A stretch of DNA of 64,000 nucleotides, taken from Plazaster borealis. Its lineage: Eukaryota; Echinodermata; Asteroidea; Forcipulatida; Labidiasteridae. The stretch is taken from positions 32,698,234 through 32,762,233 of the forward strand of contig CM037472.1 in assembly GCA_021014325.1 (NCBI GenBank), read 5' to 3'. Below, in pieces: positions 40,588 through 52,199 of the stretch. The notes beneath the pieces are model-generated. The model searched no databases and was not told where the DNA came from. It was given only the letters and a program-made list of their open reading frames with translations. How positions within the stretch are numbered: the first letter of the stretch is position 1; each line of letters starts with the position of its first letter. Both the position numbers and the translations under genes were made by a program.

Positions 40588-41043
40588 AGCTTTTATTTGT
40601 GATGTGACGGTCAGCGCGCGAGGGTGTATAGTAACTGTGGGTGTTAGCTCATGTTTCCATGTCCAGCCACAAGCCGACTACAGATCACGACGATAGTGCC
40701 CCCTTTAAATGTTTGGTATGGTTGGGTTTGGTTTTCCAACGAACAGCAAATATCCGCGATGGGCCAAGAGGGTGGACGGTATAATACCGTGGGCCAATCA
40801 TGCGGGTCCAGCCATAAATGCACTGTCAGGTTTTTTTTCTCCCAGATAACCCAAAGCAAGCAAAAGGCTCAGAACATAAAATTCTCCTTTATTTGGCAGA
40901 TTTCTCCATCGTGAGCCATAAACTTTTCCCCATACATAAACTGTCATCATTACAAATTGTGTATCGCTCATTCTTCGGTCCAATTATACAGGCTGATAGA
41001 TTGCTGTTCTCGTCAACAAATCACAACCCCTAGTAGGCCTTGT

Positions 41044-41073
41044 CATGGAGGTAGAATTATTCTACCTCCATGG
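41044..41073. repeat. Near-perfect 30-bp palindrome, CATGGAGGTAGAAT
   Basis: CATGGAGGTAGAAT and ATTCTACCTCCATG face each other with almost no loop. It marks the left edge of the AATGGT cluster. Confidence 0.8.
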
Positions 41074-41104
41074 CCTGGTAGGACCCCTTATAAAAAAGCC
41101 AATG

Positions 41105-41440
41105 GCATTCAATAAACCTATGGTACCCAATGGTAGCTAATGGTATAAAATGGTTTCTCAATGGTGTATACAATGGTAGTGTTTACCATTTGTGGCCAAT
41201 GGTGTTTTCATTCAAGTGAATGGTATGTCAATGGTAATGGTAATAATGATATTGAATGGTAAATTCAGTGTGTTTCTAATACTAATGGTATTATTCTATA
41301 CACAATAATATAGGTCAATGGTATTGATGGGTCCGAATGGCATGCGAATGGTGCTTAATGATTACGAATGTTACCGTAGCATTGTTCTTTGTTCTTTGTT
41401 GTTTCAATTGTGTAAGTAATGGTAATTTAATTTTGAATGG
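41105..41440 (+). repeat. AATGGT motif cluster
   Basis: Fifteen exact AATGGT hexamers occur in about 330 bp at irregular spacing, all on one strand except a single ACCATT. It is not a phased tandem repeat. No protein-coding logic explains it. Confidence 0.8.
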
Positions 41441-41511
41441 TAATCAGTGTGTTTTACGCCAGTCTTCCGTTGCACTACACACTGAAGTGTTGTCAACGGA
41501 CGAGTCCAACC

Positions 41512-41706
41512 TGGGCCCCATTTCATAGAGCACAAAAAGTAGCTAAGCGCACAACAAAATTATGCTTTCCAGATTAAGGTTACCAGCCAAAATACCATGT
41601 CACATGTACAATCTGTGACTGGTATCATGCTTATTTTTGTATGCTAAGCAGAAAACGTTTAAGCAATATTTTCTGCTGAAACAGCTCTATGAAATTGGGC
41701 CTATGG
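41512..41706. mobile_element. GGGCCCAATTTCATAGAGC foldback, copy at 41.5 kb
   Basis: GGGCCCCATTTCATAGAGC on the left, AGCTCTATGAAATTGGGCC on the right, with AGGTTACCAGCCAAAATACC inside. Confidence 0.8.
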
Positions 41707-42249
41707 GCTAACCCATGCCCGTGAAAAGACGCAATCATGAAAACTCTCAAATCTTATTCCTGACTCTTTTCTTTTAAATTTTTCCACACTCAGTCGTACG
41801 AAGAAAGGTATTCCCGGTGCTTTACACACACCCTCTGCGAGTAACATCCACCAACCCAACTGAGGGATCGAATCTATTTAATAAAGAGTAGGAATAACTC
41901 AAAAAGACAATAATTCAATGTATACAAATGAGGTTTTGATCCACAATTGATTTTTTCGATCTTAGATGTTGGATTTACATTGATTCACCTTTTTCACAAA
42001 ATGTCCTTTTGCCATAATTACAGCAACAAGGCGTAGAAATATTTTGGAGTTCCGGGTGTGGGTTAGCGGGGAGAGATCTATAATAAATTGGTGTGATTGA
42101 TTTATATTAAAGATAACAGCCAACCACCACTTGTTTTTATGATGGACAACTCGCAGCGACCGGGCTATAAAACAATAATCAGACACCACTCACCAGGTGT
42201 GGACCGGGCCATTGTTTAATTAAACAACTTTGTATATTTCTTTTGAACA

Positions 42250-42582
42250 GTGATGAGGTCAGTGTGTCACAGAGCTGGCCTAAATATTTACTGCTTCGGG
42301 TTTTATAGTCATTCGTACACACAAACACGTGTCAGATATTGTTACATATTTTTTATGGCAGTTATTTTAGATATCGTTAATCAATCTTTTCTGGTTGTTC
42401 GGCATTATCAAAAGCAGTCCTATAATTACGCAGAAAGGGGCCATGGTAAATTTTGGGCAAATTTGAGAGTTACTTCTGTTATCCTTTTAAACTGTATGAT
42501 ACTTATGTCGTTGTGGTGCCATTTTGCACTCCCCCACTCCCCAGTATTAACTCGATTGAACCAAACCAAGACTAGATGCTGA
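42250..42582 (+). CDS. Uncertain open frame with hydrophobic segments
   Basis: An open frame of 110 codons follows an acceptor-like TTTCTTTTGAACAG. Hydrophobic stretches (YIFFMAVILDIV, SVILLNCMILMSLW) could be membrane segments. No donor, family or conserved motif is recognised, and frames of this length occur by chance in the window. I treat it as probably not a gene. Confidence 0.1.
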   Translation: MMRSVCHRAGLNIYCFGFYSHSYTQTRVRYCYIFFMAVILDIVNQSFLVVRHYQKQSYNYAERGHGKFWANLRVTSVILLNCMILMSLWCHFALPHSPVLTRLNQTKTRC

Positions 42583-43439
42583 TCTGGTCTTTTGATATAA
42601 AATGAATTTTCAACATAAAATGTGTGTGCGTGGAACCGTTCCTCTAAAAAGGTACACAATAATAACATATAGACGGAATTTACATGCATTTAAGCTTCAT
42701 CCAGTGTAGGGTGTAGCCCTCCTCATGAAAATGCAATTCATTTCTAGTTTTGCTATTCTCCATACTATTGCTGCATGAGGTCTTATGTCATCCCTCCATC
42801 TTCTTCTTTGTCTGCCTCTTTTCCTTTTCCACGTTCTTGGTTGCCACTCCATTAGTCTTGTTGTCCATCTGTTGTCTGTTCTTTGGGCATGAGTGTGTCC
42901 AGCTCACCTCAATTTAGCCTGTTTCATTTTCCTTGTGATGTCTGTAACTGCTGTTTTCTTTCGTATTTCCGGGCCTACAAGATGGACATTGTGGGGTGAT
43001 TTTTAGGGTAGGGCCTGTAGTTGTGGGGTGTTTTGACATTGTGGGGTTAACAGGAGAGATTAAAGAAAAGGGAAAATAGAAACAAATTGGGAAAGCCCAC
43101 AATGTCGCTCTATACTAAAGATATACATCTGATTGAGATGTGAAGCATCTGTCCAGACTTGGAATCGCAACTAAAATATATAGACTGATCGACTCTTAAT
43201 GTTGCAACCATTTTGGTCAAGTTCCCTGCATGCAAACATCAATAATAAACACCGATTCTCATTGTACAAAAAATGCACCACACTAAAGTCCTTCAGCCTT
43301 TGTTTGGTTTACATTGACTCTACAATGTAAGAATTCGACTGCGCCATAACTAAAAGGAACGAGGAAATGGAAAAGAAATTGCACGTCGAAATTTTACCCT
43401 AAATGATGCTCCAGTCCCTTTCATGTAGGTCCATCCCAT

Positions 43440-43665
43440 CTCGTGACTCCACTCCAAATCTCCCGGGTCAGAGTTCAGAATTGACCCGGATTCTGGGTCC
43501 CAGGGGGCCTGACCCATTTCCGGGTCAGACTGACCCGGAAAATGGTAAACAAATGGAATCTATTAAAACTCGGATTCTGCGCTAGTTTGACACAGGTTCC
43601 GGGTCATAGTGAACCAGTTATTGGCCAAGCCCCACGGAACCCAGATCTGGGTCAATTTTGATTTG
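43440..43665. mobile_element. CCGGGTCA-rich repeat, copy 2
   Basis: Shares CCCGGGTCAGA, GAATTGACCCGG, GGGTCCCAGGGGGCCTGACC and ATTCTGCGCTAGTTTGA-type blocks with 17330-17570. Several GGGTCA/TGACCC pairs make internal hairpins possible. Confidence 0.65.
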
Positions 43666-43944
43666 GAAGGTTTTTTTTTTTTAAGGAGAGTATTGGTACC
43701 GGTATATTAGGCGTAAAAATAACACTTCTAATCACGAGGTGTGTGTTCTATTTGAACGATTGAATGTAGCTTCAAATGAAGAAGCAGTTGCATGGTTTCC
43801 CGGTCAGTGGATCAGTTGCTACATCAGGTTGTTGTTACAAACGGTTTTAAATGGTTAACATTTTGGTAAAATGTAAAAGAGCAGCTGCGCTTATGGAGGA
43901 AGGTGATTGCCAAACTGAGCTATGGATTAATGCACCGTCGGGTT

Positions 43945-44090
43945 ACACCCCTATGTTCCGACACCCCTATGTTCTGACAACCTAGTGTATATTCCTAATC
44001 CTAACCCGAACCCAAACCCCTAAACCTTACTCTTGCGAATAAATCACGGTTTTTTTTCGGAACATAGGGTTGTCGGAATATAGAGCAGTC
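43945..44090. mobile_element. CCTATGTTCCGACA repeat
   Basis: CCCCTATGTTCCGACACCCC and CTATGTTCTGACAACC on the left, TTCGGAACATAGGGTTGTCG on the right, with CTAACCCGAACCCAAACCCC between. It looks like a short foldback with a telomere-like interior. Confidence 0.6.
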
Positions 44091-44640
44091 ACCGCACCGT
44101 CGACTGTGTCTAGGTCACTGTGTGCATAACAGCCCGGGGGGTTCTACCCCAATAATTACATTTCTAGTGTATAATAATGTATGATTACACTCAGACTCCA
44201 TCATGAAACAAAGAATAAACATTCTTGCTTGTGTGAATTTATGCCACAGCCTTTGAAAACTGGTTTTTATTCAATTATCCCGGATACCGAACTTTGGGCA
44301 AACCGGACACAAACTAAAAACAAGAACCCACACAAGGTCCAAACCTTATGTTGAATCCGTATTTATATATACGTTACCAATATTATTATCCAATGTTGTG
44401 TAAAGATCAAGGTAATCATAAACCTTTTTACTAGTGTTATCCATATTTATGTATCAAATCATTATACTTTACCAACAGTATTACCCATATTTATGTATCA
44501 ACGGTTGATAAGCCTTTACCGGTGCTACCACTACCAGTATTAGGCTATCCATACTATATGAAGGTATATAAAGCCTTAGGCATGTTGGCCTATACCGGTA
44601 TTACATTGCCCATCAGTAATATCTGATGTATATTATGGCC

Positions 44641-44748
44641 TTGTCCGAATTAATGGTTTCGGCAGTGGCTACGGCTGGATTGCTGAAAGGGCCCATTCTT
44701 CAACGTTGTAGTTGCCATAGCCATAGCCGTAGCCGAAGTCGGACACGG
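44641..44748. mobile_element. GTCCGAATTAATGG foldback
   Basis: TTGTCCGAATTAATGGTTTC, GGCTACGGCTGG and a GCCATAGCCGTAGCC run end in GTCGGACACGG. Same family as 28881. Confidence 0.65.
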
Positions 44749-45689
44749 CATGCAACCAAAACACTTTGACCAGTATTAGGCCTACCCGTATTCATTTTGG
44801 GCTTTGAAGTTAATGCATCATGATCATTGTGTGGAGGTTAAAGGGACAACAAACAATTTAAATAAAGCTATATTGTATCAAACTGTAACAATTTAAACAA
44901 TCATAAAACAAGTGATGGGAAATAATGCAGGGGCTCGGTTATTCACAACACAATGTTCTCATTGCTATAATAATTGAACTGAGACAAATTGAACCAATTA
45001 GAACCAATGACGTAATATTTATTTATGGATATTACTCTCCTATCGACTGCTTTGAGAACACGGCAGCTTACACTAGTAAATTGACATCTGTTATCGATCA
45101 GTTTAATATAAACAAAACATGATATATGTTCCAAATGCTCTGATTATCAGGTACAGATGGAAATGGAACGGCCAGTGATGTTGTCATTATAAGGCCTCAC
45201 GAGCAGTTTTTAAAAATAGTTAAATATAGTATTAACGGCGGTCAACCCAAAGTAAGGAAATAATGTGGGTTTTTTTTAAAGCAGTAACAACACCATGACA
45301 GTCTGAAAAATGGTTCCGTTTTTCAGTTAAATTTAACGTGTAGTTGTTGTATCATTATCACAATGCGTTTTATATAAGACCCACACTGACGTGAAATTAA
45401 ACTGTAGGTGCAAAGTAACATAAATTACCGTATTCTGAATAAAATTCCCCCATACATCTAAAATTGTTTAACCGGTGTATATATATACACCTATCTACTG
45501 TAATTACCAACAAGGAATAAACGTCAATAGTAATTGCATTGAATCGAATATAATTTAATGGGTTTATGTAGCCTTCGCGCGTTGGATGTGTTGTACACCA
45601 ATTTTATGTTTGAGCTCGTCCAATTCCCAAAGATGACAAAGTGTTTTTTTTTTGCCGTTACTGATGCGGTCATTTCTGTTTAATATCTT

Positions 45690-45772
45690 TATTCTCATTA
45701 CTTCCAGATAATCAATTTTCGTCTTTGGGGGGAATCGTCTAACTGTCCTTTGGATACAACGACGTCGCCGTC
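45690..45772 (+). promoter_or_regulatory. 5' leader of SLC51A paralog 2 with likely 3' splice site
   Basis: ATTCTCATTACTTCCAG ends at 45707 and has a good pyrimidine tract. The ATG follows 65 bp later. This suggests at least one upstream noncoding exon. Confidence 0.45.
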
Positions 45773-45908
45773 ATGGACAGTGCGACAACAATAGTAACGG
45801 GACAGACACAGTCTACCACATCATCGGACAACTCAACGAATAATGTGACTTCATGGCCTGCTTGCTACCTAAACCAAGAAATACCAAAGACAAAGGAACT
45901 TTTGAAAG
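45773..45908 (+). CDS. SLC51A: SLC51A paralog 2, exon 1
   Basis: ATG start, 45 codons plus one base, donor GTAGAT (weaker than the others). The tail is hydrophilic with MDSATTIVTG at the start. Confidence 0.75.
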
Positions 45909-48900
45909 GTAGATGGAGAGATAATTTCAAATGGGTGACAGACAGCCAGTTGAAAGGAGCGCTGTCAATATTAAGAGGCATAATTGGAAAAACAAAAATG
46001 AAAATATAAACCAGAAAAGAAGGGTGTTTTCTGTTTATTATCGACCTCAAGTCGCTGTATTTTCCAAGTTTTTTCGGATTTGGTATTTAATTAAACCATG
46101 GAAGAAGGAAACAGACGAAACACAACTTCCTTTAATAAACATTTGATTAAAATTATTTAATTTCTCGATTTCTGTTTTACTTCAGTAATTATACAGAGTC
46201 CTGCCCACCTTGCCGTAATGCTCTTAGCCCTACTCTTAGTTTTCTGCACCTTGGTGATGTACCTCGAGGGACAGATGTACCTCCTTAAGAAAATCCCAGG
46301 AAGACGAAAGATTCACCTGTCGTTTATATTCAGTTTATACCCAGTAAGTGTTATATTTTTTCGTAATAAACCACTTCGCTTAAAGGTTGGCCTAAGGTCA
46401 TGAATTGGTAAATACTCAAAAAATGAATGATCATAACAACTTACTTGGTGAGAAGCACTGCAGCTGTTGATAGTGTAAACTATTTTGAGCAAGGATTCCC
46501 TTCGAAGTAATATGGTTGGATAATGTTTCACCCGAAAACATTTGAATCTGAGAAACGATTCATGCATGAATCGTTTCTCAGATTCCTGAGGGTTGGTGTC
46601 CGTTCGCGAATGCTGCAGCCACAGATGCGGTTTGTACCCGCTGTCACCTCGCTAAAAGTGGACGGATTCGACGTTCTTCTGTGCTGTTCATCAGCGAGTA
46701 GACACTGCATTCATCTGACACTTTCACATGTGACTTTTATTGTATCTTGCTTTATAATATTGCCTATAAATCAGCATTACGTTGACAAAAAACAATATAT
46801 GAGTATGACCCTTTAAGTGGAACAAAAATGGCTTCTGAAAAGACGGCAAATGGACAAAACATTTTCAGATGGGCCCCTTTTCGAAACCACGACTTGGGTT
46901 AATGGGCTACGGCTGAGGCTCCGTCCGCCTGTTTGAAGCCCAGTACCAAGAGCGCGCCTTTTTTCAAAATAACTGACGGATACAAACCCGGAGCCACAGC
47001 CGAAACCGTGATTTCGAAAAGGGCGTAGAACATCTAAAAGCTTTCTCCTTTTCCATTGTTGTGAGTCACTAAACGAAATATGCATCCTTTGTAACATTTG
47101 GATGACCCATTTTAACATGTGTTCATTATTTACACTTTTTGTCAGGTGTTTTCAGCAACATCGTTATGTGGCTTTTTCATTCCAAAGGCACACATAGTTG
47201 CCAAGTTTACGTCTGAAATGTAAGTCAACCAACGTTTTGTAAAGCCACGAAAAACACCCTTGTTGCATGTGCTTTCAGATGCCTGAGACTGAAGCCTATC
47301 TCAGATTCAAAAGTTTTGGATGAATTCATTAGTTCACATAAATGCGCATTATTTCTAAATCGAATCTTAAATCATAAATGAGTAAAACGGGAATAACTTT
47401 CACAAGGCACTCGATCCCATTCATCATTTTCACTAGAGGCATAATAATCTCGGAACCGTTCAAATATGCCCAGTTTTCAATTATTTCAATTATGATCAAT
47501 GCGAACAACAAACCTGTGTAAAAATAAAATGGGTGCGCATAATTATTTTTGTCTAAAATAGCTCTGAGTTGTTCTGTCGTACGTCTCTTGCCCTGCAAAG
47601 CAAGTAAGGTTAAATTTAAAAGCAAATAAAGACAAAATATATATCGGTCCAACTTGTTAACCACTGATGTGTATCATTTATGTTTCAGTTTGTGGAATTG
47701 GTGATAACATGCCGACTGATTTCACTGACTGAATTTATGTTTATAATAACCTTTTGAACAAACTTTTCTCAAATGTTTTTAGATGTGTAAATTGTTTGTC
47801 TTCACATTGTTACGAGCGCCCAGGAGCATGTTGCATTGACAGACGCTATATACATTTACCGTACTGCAATTTTTCTCTCCTACAGTTGGCTCTCGCTGGT
47901 GCTATTCCAGTTTGTACTGTTAGTAAGCGAGTACTTTGGGAGCAGGGAAAAGATGTTAAATATGCTACATGGCGTTAAGATTCCTTTAGCTGGTCCCCCG
48001 TGCCTTTGCTGTTGCTGTTGTTGTCTTCCCTCAGTACTCATCAGCGGGTGAGTCAAGATTACGTATCTTTGTTTTGGGTTACAGTACTTTATAATTTATA
48101 CTTTTTGATAATATCGATAATCTCATGCCAACTATACCGGTCTAACAATGGGTTCGACAGTTTCATCTTCCTTTTCTGAGTGTTTCCTTTAACTATTTCC
48201 CCGAACGTTTCGTCACAATAGGTGAAAATGAAGATGGACTCCATGGTCAAATTCAGTTTTGTGATGCATGCACTAACTTTCCAATAGAGACCCCATGAAA
48301 GTGGGGAAAATTACAAGTCTCTACTTCATTTAAAATGGTGTGATATGCCATTTTATGTGTTACTCTTTGTTAGCGAAATTTGAAATGTGAGATCATCGAC
48401 AATCAAAAGCAAATGGGTCTGTATGTTCCAAAAATGAATTTTGTGTACCAGTCAAAAGGTCATAATCATCAAAATTCAGGAATGAACTAAAATTCTCTTT
48501 AGAAAAACGTAGAGACCATAATTTGAAATGTGACGACATCGAACATTATTTTGGATTTTTACAAAACTTGCACATGAAGGGTATCAAACACAGTGGTATT
48601 TTACACCGTTTTACGTTAGGGTGGTCTTGCAATTTTGTTTTCATCGTCATAAGGACTCCAATCTATTTGGAAAATGAAACAAAACTGAATTTTACCTCTT
48701 TAAAGGAATTAGTTATGAGCTTCATTTAGATTTAGTTTGATTCGTTGTATCTGATACCTGGCCCTTATCAAAAGTTGTCAACAAATAATTAAGAAATTTA
48801 ACCATTAATTTGTTTGTCTTGGTGTAACCATTCGGGGCTGGTTTTTTGTTTTAATGAATCTGTTTTTCATGCAGATGAGCAAAGCGAAGGAGCCTGAAAT

Positions 48901-51556
48901 GCGTTGTTTTATTTAGCAAAGTACAAATTTTTGATGATAGTATACGGTCACTGACGAACGCTCATTTGTTATTCATATTTACAGATTATATATTATTCCA
49001 CTGTCTGCCCTTCGTCTTTTGAGTAATAAATCTACCTCACTGGCAATTATTAGAACCAGAAACGAGACGAGTATTAAAAAGACCTGTACTTTTTAGAACC
49101 TCCAAGGACCGTGATGATGTTTTTCCTTTTCATGAGATCAGATGTGCGGGCACCACGTGGAAACCAATGGCACCAAGGCCATATCCGAATAGGTGGCTAC
49201 AGCTACGGACACGGCCTAGGCCGCATCCGAATTGGCGACTACAGCTACGGCTACGGCGTTGCTAAGGATGTTGCTAAGGACGTCCTATTCTTCAACGCAT
49301 GATGACGCGGAAATCTAGCCGTAGCCGTAGCTGTAGCTGGCAAGTCGGACACGGTCTAAGACTCCAAATATCCCAAAGTTACACGAGATCCACCATGTTC
49401 CCACAACCCTTTTCATTTGCCATTATTCCCATCGCTTTGCACGCATTTTGTTCAGGCTTATACCGCCCTCTATTGGTGATTGGTTTGTGTGGACTAATTT
49501 TTGACTTCTATTTTTTGAATGCATTTGACACTCAGCAATAATGTGGACACTTTCGTCCGAAGAGTGAAGATTCTGGTTCTACAGGTTGCAGTTCTGCGGC
49601 CCATCATGTGGTTCATCGCGATCATTTTATGGATTAATGGCAACTACAACGAAGGAGCGGTAAGACCAATAATTTTGGAAGATTATTTCCATTGGACACG
49701 TCCGAACATCGTTTTCCCCATTGGTATGTCAGATTTGTGATAATTACTTTCGGATGTTGGACGTGTGTAAATGATCTCTTTTTGAATAACATTGTGGGGA
49801 AAAGTTGTTCGTTTTCTCAGCGTTTTGACGCCATTATGCTATCTAGTTGACGCCAGCAGGCTGAACAGAGCATGATGAAGAGTTCTCTAAATCTTTGGAA
49901 CCCTTCTAAAATTATTTCTAAAAATGAACACCAAAAAGACGAATGCCACGTTTCACGCGCAGGTTTCTACGGAGGGTATCCATTGCTTCTTTTGGCTACT
50001 TTTTTTAATGTGTACAAAATCAAACATTCACTTCTGTGTCAGAGACAATGACTTTTGCTGTATACGGCTTTCGCCAGACCACTAAATTTACTCTTGCAGT
50101 TCTTCAGCTTTTAAGTTGCATCCAACGGCCAAATTAATTAGCCGCAGACCTATCTACTCATAGACCAAAATGAACATTTCCCATTACTTTGTCTTACTAC
50201 ATGCAGTTATCGTTCGGAGACGCGTATCCATACATGGCTGTCATTTCCGTGGTATCCAACATGGCTGGTCTACAAGCTCTGGTCACTCTCTTCAAGATAT
50301 CACAGGATCCACTGTCCTCCTACAGGATAAAGCCCAAGTTTTTCACCGTGCAGTTCACGTTGATTATCACCAGTGTCCAGTCCCTGGTCACCGGGTCGCT
50401 AGCAAAGTTTGGCGTTATCAAATGCTTGGGCCCGTTTAACCCAAGAGTTCACGAAAAACGTAAGTCAGTAATGTAATTCTGGCCAAACTCTATCATTTCT
50501 TTGCCATTAGATTACTCAAAGTTTGCACACTCTCGAGCCGGGCTTGACGTTTAGTCAAATGAGGATTATGTACATGTACGTCAGTGTTCTTTAAAACCCT
50601 CTGTAATGCCACGGTACTGTTATCAACAGGGCTCAATTTCATGGCTCTGCTTACCGCGGAATTCTGCGTTTACGCCCAGCTGCGTCCCATAGAAATACAC
50701 ACGTTACAATGCGCGTAAGCGCAGAATTATTTGGTAAGCAGTGCCATGAAATTGGGCCCTGTCCATTTGTAAACGAATTTAGTTTACTACATCAACAACA
50801 ATAACAAACCAATTCAACAATTCCATATTCTGTCCTGAGACCTAGCCAAATAGCATTGGCCAAACAACCCTTCACAGTAGTATTCCCATAGGCCTGACTA
50901 AGGCGTACCTACTGACTAATTAGTAGGATGACATATAAAGGTACATCATTGTCTATTGAGCAGGTAATTATCACACCTACTCGACAATTCAATGCAACCG
51001 CATAACCGTATTCGTAAACTGTGACTCACCTCGAAGTGTTTTTAAAGGTTTCGGTCATTCTCCCCACGCTGCAGTGATCCTCAACTTCGCCGTCATCGTT
51101 GAGATGTTCTTCTTTATGATACTTGCCGCTTGGTGGTACCGTCGGGTCGAAGGCAACGTGGACCACGACCTACTGGAACGACAGTCGTACAAACGACTCT
51201 CTCGTGCCCATTACAAGAAGAACCCTGCCGAACAGATCATTCTAAGGGACGCGGATCCGCCCAACGGCGAGGTAGCCATGCAATCCTCACCAAATAATAA
51301 TGAAGTTTCTACAGATGATAGCATCTGGCGGCAACGGGAGGCCAACGGGAAGGTAGATGTGAAGAACGTGCGGGCTACGGCCGCTGCAGTGACGCACTCC
51401 ACTCCCAAGGCGGGAAAACCTCACAAAGATTTTCAAAAGGAGCCTCTGTTGACGAGTACCAGTATGACTGATGAAAAGGCTGCTGGTGAAGTCATCATAT
51501 CACCGCCAACATTTCCAATCGACAAATTTGCGTCTTCCAGGGAAACTGACGTATGA
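45773..51556 (+). CDS. SLC51A: Organic solute transporter subunit alpha-like protein, paralog 2 (7 exons)
   Basis: Exons: 45773-45908, 46186-46343, 47146-47219, 47886-48047, 49536-49659, 50207-50459, 51075-51556; total 462 residues. It has the same six intron phases as paralog 1. The longer extracellular tail is Ser/Thr-rich with NST and NVT sequons. Landmarks are KKIPGRRK after segment 1, GPPCLCCCCCCLP (159-171, seven Cys), YRIKPKFFTVQ and the final segment VIVEMFFFMILAAWW. The cytoplasmic tail is about 90 residues longer than in paralog 1 and rich in Lys, Glu and Ser. Role inferred from family: heteromeric facilitated transport of steroid or bile-type organic anions. The paralogs differ clearly in sequence, so the duplication is not recent. 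Confidence 0.87.
46186..46343 (+). CDS. SLC51A: SLC51A paralog 2, exon 2
   Basis: Acceptor GTTTTACTTCAG, donor GTAAGT. Encodes segment 1 (LLALLLVFCTLVMYL) and KKIPGRRK. Confidence 0.88.
46379..46815 (+). mobile_element. R4 repeat, copy 2, intron 2
   Basis: It carries AACTTACTTGGTGAGAAGCA, a hairpin of TCTGAGAAACGATTCATG with its complement (46550-46585), and GGTTGGTGTCCGTTCGCGAA. Reverse of 3396-3800. Confidence 0.75.
46865..47028. mobile_element. CCCTTTTCGAAA foldback, intron 2
   Basis: CCCCTTTTCGAAACCACGA on the left and CGTGATTTCGAAAAGGGC on the right; GGCTACGGCTGAGGCTCC pairs with GGAGCCACAGCCG. Confidence 0.75.
47146..47219 (+). CDS. SLC51A: SLC51A paralog 2, exon 3
   Basis: Acceptor CTTTTTGTCAG, donor GTAAGT, 74 nt. 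Encodes VFSATSLCGFFIPKAHIVAK. Confidence 0.87.
47886..48047 (+). CDS. SLC51A: SLC51A paralog 2, exon 4
   Basis: Acceptor TCTCTCCTACAG, donor GTGAGT, 162 nt. Encodes segment 3 and the cysteine cluster. Confidence 0.9.
49165..49365. mobile_element. GCATCCGAAT/GGCTACAGC foldback, intron 4
   Basis: Two direct units (ATCCGAATAGGTGGCTACAG and ATCCGAATTGGCGACTACAG) are followed by the complement GTAGCCGTAGCTGTAGCTGG and GTCGGACACGG. Likely a rearranged copy of the family at 28881. Confidence 0.6.
49536..49659 (+). CDS. SLC51A: SLC51A paralog 2, exon 5
   Basis: Acceptor TTGACACTCAG, donor GTAAGA. Encodes VRRVKILVLQ and segment 4. Confidence 0.87.
50207..50459 (+). CDS. SLC51A: SLC51A paralog 2, exon 6
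   Basis: Acceptor CTACATGCAG, donor GTAAGT, 253 nt. Encodes segments 5 and 6 with YRIKPKFF. Confidence 0.92.
50628..50760. mobile_element. Foldback with TTTCATGGCTCTGCTTACC ends, intron 6
   Basis: GGGCTCAATTTCATGGCTCT on the left and GTGCCATGAAATTGGGCCC on the right. It combines the ends of the GGGCCC family with the TCTGCTTACC core seen at 10020. Confidence 0.75.
51075..51556 (+). CDS. SLC51A: SLC51A paralog 2, exon 7
   Basis: Acceptor CACGCTGCAG. Encodes segment 7 and the long charged tail, stop at 51554-51556. Confidence 0.88.
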
Positions 51557-51918
51557 TACTTCGAGTCAAAGAACTAAAAAGTCACGAGTTTCTTATTTTT
51601 ACTTTAGTTTATATGTGCATTGCGTAATATGAGCTGCACAAGTATCATATGATGAATTCGGATTGAGTGATCGTCAACCTGCCGCTATTATTGTAGTCGA
51701 GTCAAAATATAAATTAAGACAAAAAATGTAGCGCTTTGGCTGAACGCGGATGTATTTCGGCCATAATTTTGTAGTCATCTATGATTGTTTTTTTATCTTT
51801 GTTTTTAAAGAACTGTACTCTTTTGAAATGTTAACAATTATTTTATAATACAACCCAAAGAAACGTAATTTGTGAATTTGAAGGTTACTGGTAATCAGAA
51901 CTGACGATTCCAGACTAT

Positions 51919-52163
51919 ACTGCAAATACTTGGGTTTTAAAAATTGACACTATGTGTGTTGTCGTATACAGATACCGAAAATTCTTCACAATATCATAGG
52001 GTGTTAAAATAACACTAATTTCTGCCAACACAATTACATTGGTGTTATTTAATTACCATATGATGTTAATTTTGATTCTCTCTTGGGTACGGTAGGCTAT
52101 CTATAATTTATGTGACAACTCCCACGGTGTCAATTTTAACACCCCAGTTTTTTAGTCTACACT
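51919..52163. mobile_element. ACTGCAAA foldback related to 37453
   Basis: It shares AAATTGACAC, ATACAGATACCGAA, CATAGGGTGTTAAAATA, TTTGATTCTCTCTT and CAATTTTAACACCCCAG with 37453-37682. The ends are more decayed and no target duplication is clear. Confidence 0.7.
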
Positions 52164-52193
52164 TTTGCCCCTCTGACGAAATTTTGGCGGTAG

Positions 52194-52199
52194 AATAAA
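52194..52199 (+). terminator. Candidate polyadenylation signal, paralog 2
   Basis: AATAAA about 640 bp beyond the stop, just past the foldback at 51919. A second exact copy is at about 52402. Confidence 0.3.

Noticed and set aside
43980..44030. Interstitial telomere
   Set aside because: The CTAACCC-like words are too few and irregular, and lie inside a foldback element.
47329..47664. 111-codon minus-strand frame in intron 3 of paralog 2 with hydrophobic stretches
   Set aside because: No recognisable family, no splice or polyadenylation context and antisense to the transporter intron. AT-rich DNA readily gives hydrophobic frames.
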